Below are positions 36,101 through 48,448 of a stretch of DNA of 64,000 bases, piece by piece. Under the pieces are notes generated by a model. That model saw only the letters and a program-made list of their open reading frames with translations, made no database searches and was not told the DNA's origin. Source of the DNA: Anagrus nilaparvatae (Eukaryota > Arthropoda > Insecta > Hymenoptera > Mymaridae); contig JAKSXM010000007.1 of assembly GCA_022575985.1 (NCBI GenBank), positions 2,482,501-2,546,500 on the forward strand, given 5' to 3'. The first letter of the stretch is position 1, and each line of letters starts with the position of its first letter. A program made the position numbers and the translations under genes.

Positions 36101-39100
36101 AACATTATAAAGAAAGTTCAAAAATTCATTTAAAACATACCCCACTTTGGGGGTTAATATCGCACCCCCGAGGGGTGGTACTTAAAAACGGACTTCAGAT
36201 TCGGAAAGAGCAGTCCTAAATACCTACTAGGTACCATTTTTGGCCCAAAATTTCAATTTTTTCATATAAAAATATGCGAGTGTCCAGGAATTGTCGGCTG
36301 GGCGTTAATGGGTTAATTTAATGAAAGTTCAATATTTTCATCTATACAACCAAAAAATTTTTTACAATATTAATTAAATTATATAATATGTAGTATTATA
36401 ATGTTTTGCAATACAATGGTAAAATTATTTTACTTTGTTGTATATATATATCTGTTTCTTCTTATTTTTTAAAAATATTTCTTTTTATATTATTCTAAAT
36501 CTATTTTTTTACATTATTATTTTTTTGTATATATATTTAATGATTTATGTATTAGCTTTATGTACTTTTTCTATTAGAGGTTATAATGTGGATCAATATG
36601 ACAATTTTTTTCGATTTAATTTCGTTAAGATTTTTTATTAATTTATAAAATGTTGAGTTTAAATTGTCATCTTGATCTAACTCGTATTAATTATTTCTTT
36701 ATAAAATAATTCAGAACTTATTCAGCTTATTTTTTTCAATTATCAACATCGGTTATAATAAACAGTAGGTTAATTTATATTTTATAGCTAGCATTTGTTC
36801 TTTATTATACGATTTATTTAAATTAATAAATTCTAAAATTTCGCTAATACAATCTTCTGTTATTATTGATGCACAGTCCCAAATTATGTTACAAAATATT
36901 CTATTTATTATCGTGTTATTAATTTTTAACATTTAGTTTATTTATAGTAAGGTATCTAAAATTTTCCAATAAAAACAAAAAAAATATTTAATATTTGAAG
37001 AATAATTATGAACTTACTAACTTATTTGGGATAAAATTTTGCTACTGAAAATTAAATTTCAAACCATGAAAGATTTTTATCGATAGCATTAAATAATCTA
37101 TTATTTAAAATAAAAATAATTAATAAAAATTTAAATAAAATACAACCAACGAAATGTTTAGCTGCAGTTCCAATTTTCCGATACAAAAAGAACAGACCTA
37201 TTGTATTTGATTTTCATAAGTTTTCAATTATTTAAAAAAAATAGAATTAAAACTAAAAACTATTCTACATTTTATTTTTGTTATAAAAGTTCATGTATAC
37301 AAACAAAGCAGTTTCAGCTGACTGAAAACTACAAAATACGCGCAAAAATATATTTTTTTTTTATAGTAAATTTATCTGAGATCGGTAAAACAGAATAATG
37401 ATTAAAAATCTATAAAATAATAATCCATTTAAAGTTATTATTAAAGTATATGTTCATTTATTTTTTGATATACGACACGTCAAATAAATAAATAATGTAA
37501 GTCATTATTTATTTATTTTCTATTATTAACATGAAACATGTTTATAAGGAGGGGGTACTTCAGAACTTGAAAATTAAGGGGGGGTCAAATTTTTCCTATT
37601 TAAGGGGGAGGGTCAAATTTGTCCTATTTAAGGGGGGTGGTCAAATTTGTACTATTTAAGGGGGGTAGTCAAATTTGTCTTATTTAAAGGGGGGGTCAAA
37701 TTAAACTTAGAATAATTAGAGACTTTGAAAAATCTGAGCTTAATGACTTAAAATAATACAGGTTTATGGACTTAAAATAATATCGATTTAGGGACTTGGA
37801 ATAATATCGAATAAGGAACTTAGAATAATTCAGCTTTAGGGAATTAAAATAGTTTGGGTTTAGAATCTTAACAGCTAGTAAGGTGATAATTACAAATTAT
37901 AAAATTAGAAAATTGTATAGTAATTTTGAGTAACATTTGTATTATACCTAGTCCTCAGCTGGAAGTAAACATGTTCCATGCATTTAGGTTGTGTTTACAC
38001 AAACCGGTCATAAGTTTTTTAATTCAAAAATTATATCCATTTAAATAGAATCCATTATATTTTTTCTTAAAAATTGACGTATATAATATATATATGCTAT
38101 GCAATATATAAATATTATATGAATACGCAATACCTAAATAACCTTTTTTGTATATATTAGCACCAAGAAACCGATAAATGTGCAAAAAATTGCAAATTTA
38201 ATTTTGAAAAAAATTCGAATTTAGATAAAATTGAAAAACTACGTTTTTGAACAGTCTCAGCAGATTTATGACTCGAGAACTGAAAATTTCAAAAAAGTAG
38301 CAGGTACTCATTAAAGAAGGATAGTGTATGAGTAATTTAAGACCATAAACTTAGAAATTGATTAAGTCCTAATTTTTGATTGATTTGGCACACTGTTGGG
38401 CGTCTTACTTTCATTTTATAGCTTGTATTCAATTTAATTTTTTAAATTACAAAAAAAAAAATGGCATTAACTCTTTTGTTTATAAATTTCAGCAAAGAAT
38501 TGAGTTTGTGCCCTCAGTGGAAGTGGTCCTATTAAGTAATATCAGTTTTATAAATAAATAAAACTTATTTATTATTTAAAACTAAACACAGTTTGTTTTT
38601 TTCTAAAACAAATCTAAACATACGCGTTTTTATTACAAACAAATAAACTAAAATAAAGCTTACAGGCACACATTTTATAAAGTTTATTTTTATAAAATTT
38701 TCCCTGCGAATTAAATAATAATTAGGATTCATTTTTAAATAGTTAAAATATCTCTTGGACGATGTCAATGAACATTGGATAAAGTATCAAGACGATTTCG
38801 TTAAATGCAGAATTTTAATAAAGTCATCTAAATTAGGAAATATAATGTCTCTTGTATATTTGAGTAAGTTAAAGTCCAAATAATAATGTGTTTCATATTT
38901 TTGTAATTTCTTATTTGACATTTTCAGATGTAACTTGGATTGCTACATTTTTGTTTTTACTAACTCCACTTATATCTCCAATTCTGGATATTCTAATTCC
39001 TCTGAATGCTCCAAGGCCTAGACTAGCTTTATTTGTTATAGAATTATTCATCGACGAAAAAAAATATTTCTATGAAATTTACCTGATTTCCATAGTTTTT

Positions 39101-42100
39101 ACCGTATTTACAGTGTTCATCGTTGGCGCCTATGATTGTTTGATTGCAGTTTTAGCACAACATTGTGAAGGATTGATAAAAATTTTACAGTAATAATTTT
39201 TCAACATAAATAATATTTTCTCTTAAAATAATTAACATTCTACTAAATTTTTATGTTTTTATAAGTGGACATTATATCATTTATTTAAAAATAGCTTTAA
39301 TAATTATTCTAGTAATACCTTAATTAACACTTAAATTATGTATTAATGCAGCATATACATTTAGTAGAATTGTAGTTTACTTTAATTAGTACATTTATCA
39401 ATAACTATTTGCAGATATAGTTTTGAAGAAAGCTTTTGTGATCTCTATTCGCAAGATAAAAAACATGAAAAATTAATTGAATTCATAATACAACATCAAA
39501 AAGTTCTAGAGTTAGTATACTTATTTTAACCGATGTTTATATACTTTTATATGGCCATGTGCTCCCATGTGCCCTGGGCAACTTCCCATTAGATAAATTT
39601 TTTCTAGATAATTTATCTCTTATGGATTAAAAAATTGAAAATATAATTAGTCTAATGAAATAATGAAGTTTAGAAAAGGTAGTAACTGCTCGGAAGCAAG
39701 GTTATTCCGGGTTTGGGCTTATGATTCGTATATAGATGCAAACCCGAAATAACCTTGCTTCCCAGTTTTGAAACATAGAAATAGTATGATTCAGGTTTTC
39801 ATTTCTCTTTAAGCTTAGAAATAAGTTTCAAATCCCGGAATAACGCTAAACCGAGTTTTTTTTTTTAAATTTCTGAGTTTACGGCTCTGTGTGTATTGTT
39901 CAGTTTCTGAGCACCTACATTTATAACAACCGCCGCGAGTGGCGCTATTCAGAAAAAAAAGAAAGGGAAATATAAATATAGCCCGCACTCAATATACTCG
40001 AATTTTTTGGTACAAAAAATTACTTTTTATAGATTTTATTATTGTTTTAAAATACTTAAAAAGTATACAAAATTTTTTTTTGACTTGAGTATCTATCGCT
40101 ACAACCAATTTTTTATTTCAGTGCACCTGCGAAATAAAAATAATTTTAGTATACAGTAGAACCTCTCATTAGCGACCACCATTTAGACCAAAAATCAGCG
40201 GTCGCTATTGGGAAATGGTCTTTAGAGAGAGGTAAGGGTGGAGGGAATTTTTCGTTGAAATGTGACATAAGTTAAAATGAAAAATTTTTTTAACATGTTT
40301 GCAGGCTTAAACTGTTTACTTATTTACATTTCATTCTGAATTGTAAATAGCAGAAAGTTTTTTGATTTTTTTACAAATTTAGTATTTAATTGCGTAAAGA
40401 AAAAAAATATGGTCTTAATAGAGAGTTTTTTTTATATATGTTTTGTATATCACGGTAGGCTTAAAAAAATTTAAATCCGATGGAAAATTACCTCGACTTT
40501 TTTTTTCTAGAAATTTTATATATCATGTGAATAGTGCGTAAAAAAATTTTTGAGCTGATTCCCCGAGGGATTTAAATTTTTTGTGGGCGGATGTGAATTT
40601 TTGGTTGCTTTGAGATGCAATATTTTTGAAAAGTTTTTTTTAATAAATACTATTATTTAAACAAATGTGTGTACTCAAATATGAATGAAAAACTATCTTT
40701 GCGCATGAACATACTTAAATTTGTATGTATGTTGGTATGTGGGTACGTATATGAGCTTGTATGTGTGAGTTAAATGACAATTAAAAACTTATAATTTATA
40801 AAATAAAAACTAATAAATAGATAAAAAAATATATGTATAATTAAGTATGTGTGTCTATGTATGTGTATATGTGAGAGCGTGAACTTATGTGTGACTTTAT
40901 GTGTATTTGTGTGTGCATTTGTGCATTTCCACGAGAAAATACGTCTTATGAGCACCAAAAATGAAAAAAAAAAAATTGACGAGGCCGCGATTACCACCAT
41001 AATTTTCTGGTAGTTTGGACTCTATAGAATGCAAAAAAAAACGTGAACATGGAATCGGCGATGGATGCCAAGAAGATTTTGCCACTTTTATGTCAAAAAG
41101 CACGTTTTTCGTATCTCAGCTACCCCAAATTTTTAAAAAAAATTTTTAGGTAAATAAAAATTAAAAAAATAAAGATAAAAAATTTGATTTCCAGGGAAAA
41201 ACCACTCCAGAAGAAAAAAAACTTTTCTTTTTACGATGAAATTTAGCCAAGTTATCATCAATTTAATGTTTTACTCAAATTTGTCTTAAGAAAGATTGAA
41301 GTTTTATATTAAAAAAATCTTGTTTCTGAATTTTAAACATGCATTACTCGCTTGATTTTCATCGTAAAATAACAGTTTTTTTTTAATATCGATTAATTTT
41401 TTCCCGAGTATTCATTTCTTGAAGAAAAAAAAAACATTTTTTTTTTACCACATTTCAACTCTTAGGTCAAAAATCAATGAAAATCTGTGTTAAATAAATT
41501 TTGCTACTTACAGCATTCAAAGTTTTTTGATCTAAAAATTAAACTTTTGTCAATAAAAATGATTTCTTTCTTGAAGAAATGAATACTCTGGGAGAAATTA
41601 ATCGATATTAAAAAAAAATTTATTATTTTACGATAAACATCAAGCTAGTAATGCATGTTTTAAGTTCAGAAACAGGCTTATTACAATAGAATTTCAATCA
41701 ATTTTAAGACAAATTTCAGAAATAATATGCATTATTCGCTTGATTTTCATCGTAAAATAATAAATTTTTTTTTTAAATCAATTAATTTTTCCCTGAGTAT
41801 TCATTTCTTAAAGAAAAAAAAATCATTTTTACTGACCAAAATTCAGTTTTTAGGTCAGCAACTGTGTTAAGTAAATTTTGCTACTTACAGTTTTGACCTG
41901 AAAATTGAAATTTTGTCAAAAAAATGATTTTTTTTCTTAAAGAATTGAATACTCAGGGAAAAATTAATTGATTTTAAAAAAAATTTATTATTTTACGATA
42001 AACATCAAGCTAGTAATGCATGTTTTAAGTTCAGAAACAGGCTTATTACAATAGAATTTCAATCATTTTTAAGACAAATTTCAGAAATAATATGCATTAT

Positions 42101-45100
42101 TCGCTTGATTTTCATCGTAAAATAATAAATTTTTTTTTTAAATCAATTAATTTTTCCCTGAGTATTCATTTCTTAAAGAAAAAAAAATCATTTTTACTGA
42201 CCAAAATTCAGTTTTTAGGTCAGCAACTGTGTTAAGTAAATTTTGCTACTTACAGTTTTGACCTGAAAATTGAAATTTTGTCAAAAAAATGATTTTTTTT
42301 CTTAAAGAATTGAATACTCAGGGAAAAATTAATTGATTTTAAAAAAAATTTATTATTTTACGATGAAAATCAAGCGAGTAATGTATGTTTAAAGTTCAGA
42401 AACAGACTTTTTTTAATATTTTTTAAGACAAATTTGAATAAAATCTTAAATTGACGATAAATTGGCTAAATTTCATAGTACAAAGAAAAGTTTTCTTTTA
42501 TTCTGGAGTGGTTTTTCCCTAGAGATCATTTTTTATTTTACGTAAAAATGAAAAATTTGTTATTTATTAAATAAAATTTATTCCCTAAAATTAAATTTTT
42601 TAATTGCGTAAAGAAAAAAAATATGGTCTTAATAGAGAGTTTTTTTTATACATGTTTTGTATATCACGGTAGGCTTAAAAAAATTTAAATCCGATGGAAA
42701 ATTACCTCGACTTTTTTTTTCTAGAAATTTTATATATGATGTAAATAGTGCGTAAAAAAATTTTTGAGCTGATTCCCCGAGGGATTTAAATTTTTTGTGG
42801 GCGGATGTGAATTTTTGGTTGCTTTGAGATGCAATATTTTTGAAAAGTTTTTTTTAATAAATATTATTATTTAAACGAATGTGTGTACTCAAATATGAAT
42901 GAAAAACTATCTTTGCGCATGAACATACTTAAATTTGTATGTATGTTGGTATGTGGGTACGTATATGAGCTTGTATGTGTGAGTTAAATGACAATTAAAA
43001 ACTTATAATTTATGCAAAAAAAACTAATTTTTAGATAAAAAAATATATGTATGATTATGTATGTGTATCTGTATATGTGTGTATGTGTTAGTGTAAACGT
43101 ATATGTTACTGTATGTGTATTTGTGTGGGTATTTATGCGTAAATACATTTTGGGGAGAGTGGGAAATCTAAATAACTTTAAAAAATTTAATTTTAGGGAA
43201 TAAATTTTATTTAATAAATAACAAATTTTTCATTTTTACGTAAAATAAAAAATGATCTCTAGGGAAAAACCACTCCAGAATAAAAGAAAACTTTTCTTTG
43301 TACTATGAAATTTAGCCAATTTATCGTCAATTTAAGATTTTATTCAAATTTGTCTTAAAAAATATTAAAAAAAGTCTGTTTCTGAACTTTAAACATACAT
43401 TACTCGCTTGATTTTCATCGTAAAATAATAAATTTTTTTTAAAATCAATTAATTTTTCCCTGAGTATTCAATTCTTTAAGAAAAAAAATCATTTTTTTGA
43501 CAAAATTTCAATTTTCAGGTCAAAACTGTAAGTAGCAAAATTTACTTAACACAGTTGCTGACCTAAAAACTGAATTTTGGTCAGTAAAAATGATTTTTTT
43601 TTCTTTAAGAAATGAATACTCAGGGAAAAATTAATTGATTTAAAAAAAAAATTTATTATTTTACGATGAAAATCAAGCGAATAATGCATATTATTTCTGA
43701 AATTTGTCTTAAAATTGATTGAAATTCTATTGTAATAAGCCTGTTTCTGAACTTAAAACATGCATTACTAGCTTGATGTTTATCGTAAAATAATAAATTT
43801 TTTTTTAATATCGATTAATTTCTCCCAGAGTATTCATTTCTTCAAGAAAGAAATCATTTTTATTGACAAAAGTTTAATTTTTAGATCAAAAAACTTTGAA
43901 TGCTGTAAGTAGCAAAATTTATTTAACACAGATTTTCATTGATTTTTGACCTAAGAGTTGAAATGTGGTAAAAAAAAATGTTTTTTTTTCTTCAAGAAAT
44001 GAATACTCGGGAAAAAATTAATCGATATTAAAAAAAAACTGTTATTTTACGATGAAAATCAAGCGAGTAATGCATGTTTAAAATTCAGAAACAAGATTTT
44101 TTTAATATAAAACTTCAATCTTTCTTAAGACAAATTTGAGTAAAACATTAAATTGATGATAACTTGGCTAAATTTCATCGTAAAAAGAAAAGTTTTTTTT
44201 CTTCTGGAGTGGTTTTTCCCTGGAAATCAAATTTTTTATCTTTATTTTTTTAATTTTTATTTACCTAAAAATTTTTTTTAAAAATTTGGGGTAGCTGAGA
44301 TACGAAAAACGTGCTTTTTGACATAAAAGTGGCAAAATCTTCTTGGCATCCATCGCCGATTCCATGTTCACGTTTTTTTTTGCATTCTATAGAGTCCAAA
44401 CTACCAGAAAATTATGGTGGTAATCGCGGCCTCGTCAATTTTTTTTTTTTCATTTTTGGTGCTCATAAGACGTATTTTCTCGTGGAAATGCACAAATGCA
44501 CACACAAATACACATAAAGTCACACATAAGTTCACGCTCTCACATATACACATACATAGACACACATACTTAATTATACATATATTTTTTTATCTATTTA
44601 TTAGTTTTTATTTTATAAATTATAAGTTTTTAATTGTCATTTAACTCACACATACAAGCTCATATACGTACCCACATACCAACATACATACAAATTTAAG
44701 TATGTTCATGCGCAAAGATAGTTTTTCATTCATATTTGAGTACACACATTTGTTTAAATAATAGTATTTATTAAAAAAAACTTTTCAAAAATATTGCATC
44801 TCAAAGCAACCAAAAATTCACATCCGCCCACAAAAAATTTAAATCCCTCGGGGAATCAGCTCAAAAATTTTTTTACGCACTATTCACATGATATATAAAA
44901 TTTCTAGAAAAAAAAAGTCGAGGTAATTTTACTTCGGATTTAAATTTTTTTAAGCCTACCGTGATATTATAAATATGAAAATAGTGGTCGCGGTCGCTAT
45001 CAGGAGAATTCTTTAGGCAGAGGTTCTTGTATATGTTAAATTATAGGGAATTGAAACAGACCGGTTGTTGGCGGTCTTTATGGGCAGGTGGTCGCTCGTT

Positions 45101-46294
45101 AGAGTGGTCTGTATAGGAGGTTCGACTGTATTTCAAATGTTAGAAGTTTCCTTAGAAGCCTTTTAATATTTATTGATTCATTTCAGATTTCACGATCGAT
45201 TCAACAAATATTTAAAACCAATCAGTGCAATTCTCTTTATCATAACTAGTTCAATGATATGTATTTGTGGTATCGCTGTACGTACTTTAATTATTGAATT
45301 AATTATTCAATGTTATTTAAAATAATTTTGTTTACAGATGTTTGGCAGAGATGGAAGTATATACCAATTTTTTAAATTTACAGCTGTTATTTTTGGGTCT
45401 ATCTTGCATATGTTTTGTTTCTTTGCTCACTCTCAACGTATGCTAAATGCTAATGAAAATTTATACTTTTCAATGTAAGTATCGTACAAAAATTTTATAT
45501 ACCTATAGTACGGCCAAATAAAAAGTTTTATTTACAATTGAAATATCTTATAATTTTTGAATTATTTAATGATGAAAAATTTTATTTGGAATTGTGAAAA
45601 CAGTCGATCATTCATATGAGTAAAAGTTGAAACTTTGAAAGTTGAGAAAAAATGGAATAAAACTAATAATAAAATTTATTTCATACAAGTTTTTCTATAT
45701 AAATAAGAATATATGTAACAAATTAATTGCATCTTTAAAAAAACTGAATTAGCGAAATTATTTTAAGTCCCTAATTTTAAATTATTCTTAATCCTTAAAC
45801 CTGGATTAATCTAAGTCCTAAAATCTAAAATATTCTAAGTCCATTTGACTCACTCCCTCAAATTACATGCTTGGAGTACTCCCCCTGCCTATAAACATTA
45901 AAAATGTTCCATATTAAAAAAAAAAGAAATCATTTCATTATTATTCATCTAACCATTGATAAATTGCATAAAAAATTATGATAAGGTAAAATTGATAATA
46001 AATCATGTTTCCTTTTATTTAAATATTTAGAATAGATTCTGACTGGTACACGACTTCTATTAAAACTCAAAAATTAATATGTATTATCTTGCTGAGAAGT
46101 GCAAAACCTTTGGTAATTAACTTTTATCAGGTTGACGTAGATTTTCAAACTTTTGCCAAGGTAACTTTATATTAATTTATTGATTTTTTTAATTTTATAT
46201 TTATTATATTAAATCTTCTTTATACTTTTAGGTCCTAAAAACAGTTATAACCTATTTTTGTACTTTGAGAACTTTATTGCTGATTTCTGAATGA
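33161..46294 (+). CDS. Insect odorant receptor (7tm_6), 9 exons, 389 aa, intact
   Basis: Exons: 33161-33310, 33383-33502, 38743-38863, 38928-39189, 39415-39510, 45187-45277, 45338-45474, 46031-46160, 46232-46294. All phases agree and give 389 codons plus stop, the normal length for the family. An in-frame ATG at 33074 exists, but the start at 33161 (MSRNHYFLN) matches usual N-termini. Landmarks: FRILGLWPGE near residue 20, a hydrophobic helix in exon 2, DDVNEHWIKYQDDF in exon 3, LFLLTPLISPILDIL with EKKYFYEIYLIS in exon 4, and HSQRMLNANENLYFS with DWYTTSIKTQKLICIILLRS before the last helix. The C-terminus is FAKVLKTVITYFCTLRTLL. The style resembles hymenopteran ORs. It should form a ligand-gated cation channel with Orco in olfactory neurons. 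Introns 2 (5.2 kb) and 5 (5.7 kb) are swollen by fold-back elements. Confidence 0.88.
33930..34395 (-). pseudogene. Broken ORF fragment of a recurrent transposon-like protein
   Basis: The minus strand reads RDFPRDYNILKKVPKRKWG and ANEIAVRYRKPELEKAL in one frame (34395-34162). After stops and a frame change it reads YQGCDVYPSKNTMEKVKAG and VIRARADLISLLENTMTKI. The latter resemble, from memory, a family of unannotated insect and Hydra repeat proteins with a YPSYxxxxEAKxxCYP ... TETSAEVxLQxLLDHT pattern. It lies in intron 2 of the odorant receptor in the opposite orientation. Several stops and frameshifts make it non-functional. Confidence 0.4.
34515..36312. mobile_element. Fold-back element FB6, TTAA-flanked (piggyBac-type), 1.8 kb palindrome
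   Basis: Ends CCCATTAACGCCCAACCGAC and GTCGGCTGGGCGTTAATGGG are flanked by TTAA at 34511-34514 and 36313-36316, the target site of piggyBac transposases. The arms are nearly complementary around an axis at about 35413. Each arm contains three copies of an about 300 bp unit carrying GCTCTTTCCGAATCTGAAGT and a CCCCT..GGGGTGCGATATNAACCCC block. No ORF. Located in intron 2 of the odorant receptor. Confidence 0.85.
37531..37990 (+). repeat. Dispersed repeat R1, copy 3, with an amplified 32 bp G-rich tandem block
   Basis: The head is ACATGAAACATGT, then CAGAACTTGAAAATTAAGG. About five tandem units of roughly 32 bp follow (GGGTCAAATTTGTCCTATTT plus a run of 5-7 G) at 37577-37700, and then repeated GACTTAGAATAAT / GGACTTAAAATAATA blocks to about 37870. 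It ends close to AACATGTTCCATG at 37968. In intron 2 of the odorant receptor. Confidence 0.65.
39690..39763. repeat. Short perfect-arm hairpin
   Basis: GGAAGCAAGGTTATTCCGGG and its complement AACCCGAAATAACCTTGCTTCC enclose a loop of about 30 bases. It lies in intron 5 of the odorant receptor. Function unknown. Confidence 0.5.
40154..45128. mobile_element. Fold-back element FB7, 5 kb palindrome with pogo/Tigger-like ends
   Basis: Left end CAGTAGAACCTCTCATTAGC and complemented right end CAGTCGAACCTCC share the GCGACCACC sub-terminal block and are flanked by TA at 40152-40153 and 45129-45130. The left arm (about 40437-42596) and right arm (about 43180-44975) are near-perfect complements: paired coordinates sum to 85414-85416 over most of the arm. 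The loop (about 42597-43150) is a direct copy of the outer part of the left arm. A 365 bp tandem duplication (about 41640-42000 and 42005-42365) is present only in the left arm. The identical 76- and 68-codon frames in the two arms are mirror images in CA/TG-rich microsatellite sequence, not genes. Confidence 0.85.
45740..45925 (-). repeat. Dispersed repeat R1, copy 4
   Basis: On the minus strand it reads ATGGAACATTTTTAATGTTTATAGG, a G-rich stretch, CAAATGGACTTAGAATATTTTAG and three further GACTTAGAATAATTT-type units. It lies in intron 7 of the odorant receptor. Confidence 0.55.
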
Positions 46295-47020
46295 GCATCA
46301 AATATTGGAAATAGCATTATTTCGAATTTTACGGTATAATAATTAAAACCGCTTAAATTACTCAGAAGTATTAATGATAATATTCGTGTCCAACTTTTGG
46401 TTTCCTACATGAAAAAAAATCACCATTACTTTTTTTCTTTTTTAACGTAATAACTAATATTTTTCCACAAAAGTTTTAGTTTTAAAAATTAGTTATTATT
46501 TGATTTCTTAAATGAAGGATCTCATCCTGGCTGGGCCTAAGTTGAGATGAAGGGTCGTGGAAATCGTAGTAAAATATTTTTTTACTAAAGTATAACTAAA
46601 AATAAGTACTATAAGTACAGTCACTTTAGCTCTCTCGGTTGAGTCCTTGATATTTGGCAGCAATTTTTATGTTTTTGGCCTGCTTTTGTAAATTGACTCG
46701 AAATATTCTTATGTATTTCTTCAAAATTCTAAAGAATATTTATCTTTTAACTTTCCGCGTATAAAAAATTTCAATTTTCATTGAGCAAATCAAGTTTTTT
46801 TTCTCTACGGCTATCAGCTGAAATAAAAAAAATATGTAGGTTCGATTTTTTTCTACTTAGGCATAAATTTCTTGCTTTATAACCTATTTTCATCAAATAT
46901 TTTTATTAATTTAACCAATAAATTGGTTAATTTTCAACTAATAGTCACGTAACAGTGTTTCGCCATAGTGTATTAGGTTGGCTCGTCAGTAGACTCCTAA
47001 TACACCTTATCTAGACACCG

Positions 47021-47237
47021 TTTAATTATTTAAAAAACAAAAAATATTAAAAATATAAAATTATTTTTTTTTTTTTTGAAATTTGTGTAAGTACTTTTCT
47101 TGCAAGTGTTCCCAAAACGACTAAAAATGTTTAATTATTTAAAAAACAAAAAATATTAAAAATATAAAATTATTTTTTTTTTTTTGAAATTTGTGTAAGT
47201 ACTTGCCTTGCACGTGTTCCCAAAACGACTAAAAATG
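47021..47237. repeat. 109 bp tandem duplication, two copies
   Basis: The blocks 47021-47129 and 47130-47237 both run from TTTAATTATTTAAAAAAC to AAAACGACTAAAAATG with only a few differences (TTTTCTTGCAAGTG against TTGCCTTGCACGTG, and T-tract length). Confidence 0.8.
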
Positions 47238-47289
47238 CTTTTTTATAAAAAAAAATTGTGGGATACGCTAATCTGAAAACTCCAGATCA

Positions 47290-48240
47290 AAAAATGTTAT
47301 TTTCTAGTCAGCGGCCGCTGCAAGTCTGGCAAAGACCTGTTCTCTCGCAACTGACCTACGAAACATTTTTTACGGCCCTTGCCTTTATTTATGAAAAAAT
47401 GCCGTATAAAATTTTTCTGCGTTAGCGATGAGAAAACGCATCTTTGTCGGACTTGTAGCGACCTAGAAATAGGTGCTTTCGGGCTGCTAATCAAAAATAG
47501 TATTATATATCAGCGAATGTATAAAACAGACATAACGCACCACATTGGGGCATATCCTGAGTCACGGTCCAGAGACCTAGACCCTACAGAGCCCTATCTA
47601 CTATCCTACTACACCGGGCCTCAGGTAACCAAGCCGGGAAAAACCGTCAATCCACTGGCGATCCCTAGTGACCTTGACACGATGATTTTTACCTCATTGG
47701 TGTAAGGATCCATTGGGTTGTGTGGAGGGACACCACTTCTGCTAGACCCGCACCCATGAGCGGCAGCCTACCTGCGGGGCACCTCTCGGCGGCGTGGGCC
47801 CACAGACGGACCTCGTCTGTTTTATTGAAGACTTTTAGCTGCAAGAAAAATGTTTTATTAGTAAGAAAGAAAATGAAGAAAAGAAAGTCATTAACAAAGT
47901 TTCCTGATTGCTCCGGCAGGTCTCCTAGCAAAGATGCATATTGCGGGAGCCTGGTAGGTGACGGTTCCGACAATCCTCACCCCGAGCAACCTTATGAAGC
48001 TATTTTCAATTTGGGGTCTAGTCTCAGGCACTCCAACTTATGATCCCGAGACTATATGCTTTCAGAGAAGCATTTTTAACAAGATTTTATATACATAACT
48101 TCGTCACAATAGTCGGAAAACACATCGCATGTTTCTTTAGATTTGGACTTTATAAGACTTGGTGTTTGTTTCATCTCTCTCCATGCGACTGTACCTATGA
48201 GAGACTCTCTGATGGCACTCTATCTTAGACATTTAAATAT
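47290..48240. other. GC-rich insert of unknown origin
   Basis: The base composition is clearly richer in G and C than anything nearby. Two overlapping plus-strand open frames (47379-47705, containing THHIGAYPESRSRDLDPTEP, and 47720-48043) show no domain I can name; antisense frames are equally open. It may be the 5' portion of a retro-element or horizontally acquired or pseudogene material. Coding status is undetermined. Confidence 0.35.
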
Positions 48241-48379
48241 GAGGTGATGCGGGTTATCTGGCCCTTCCCCACACTAATCAGTTTGGGTGATTATATTTTG
48301 CTTTTTCGTTAAAAAATATGTATATAACATTAAAAATTTTTTTTTTTAAAATACGTATAATAAATATCTTGAGAGCTGT

Positions 48380-48448
48380 GTATGGCTCTGGGTTTAGCGT
48401 TTGTGAGTGGTATCCGAAAGGTCCCGAGTTCAAATCCCGCTGCCACCA
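48380..48448 (+). pseudogene. Possible tRNA-like / SINE head
   Basis: A tRNA-length segment shows a weak A-box-like TGGCTCTGGG, a B-box-like AGTTCAAATCC and a 3' GCCACCA. A paired acceptor stem and T stem cannot be drawn. More likely a tRNA-derived repeat than a gene. Confidence 0.25.

Noticed and set aside
40770..41103. Two overlapping 68-76 codon frames, duplicated exactly at 44311-44644
   Set aside because: They are mirror copies within the palindrome; one runs through GT/CA microsatellite sequence (His/Thr-rich) and shows no domain.
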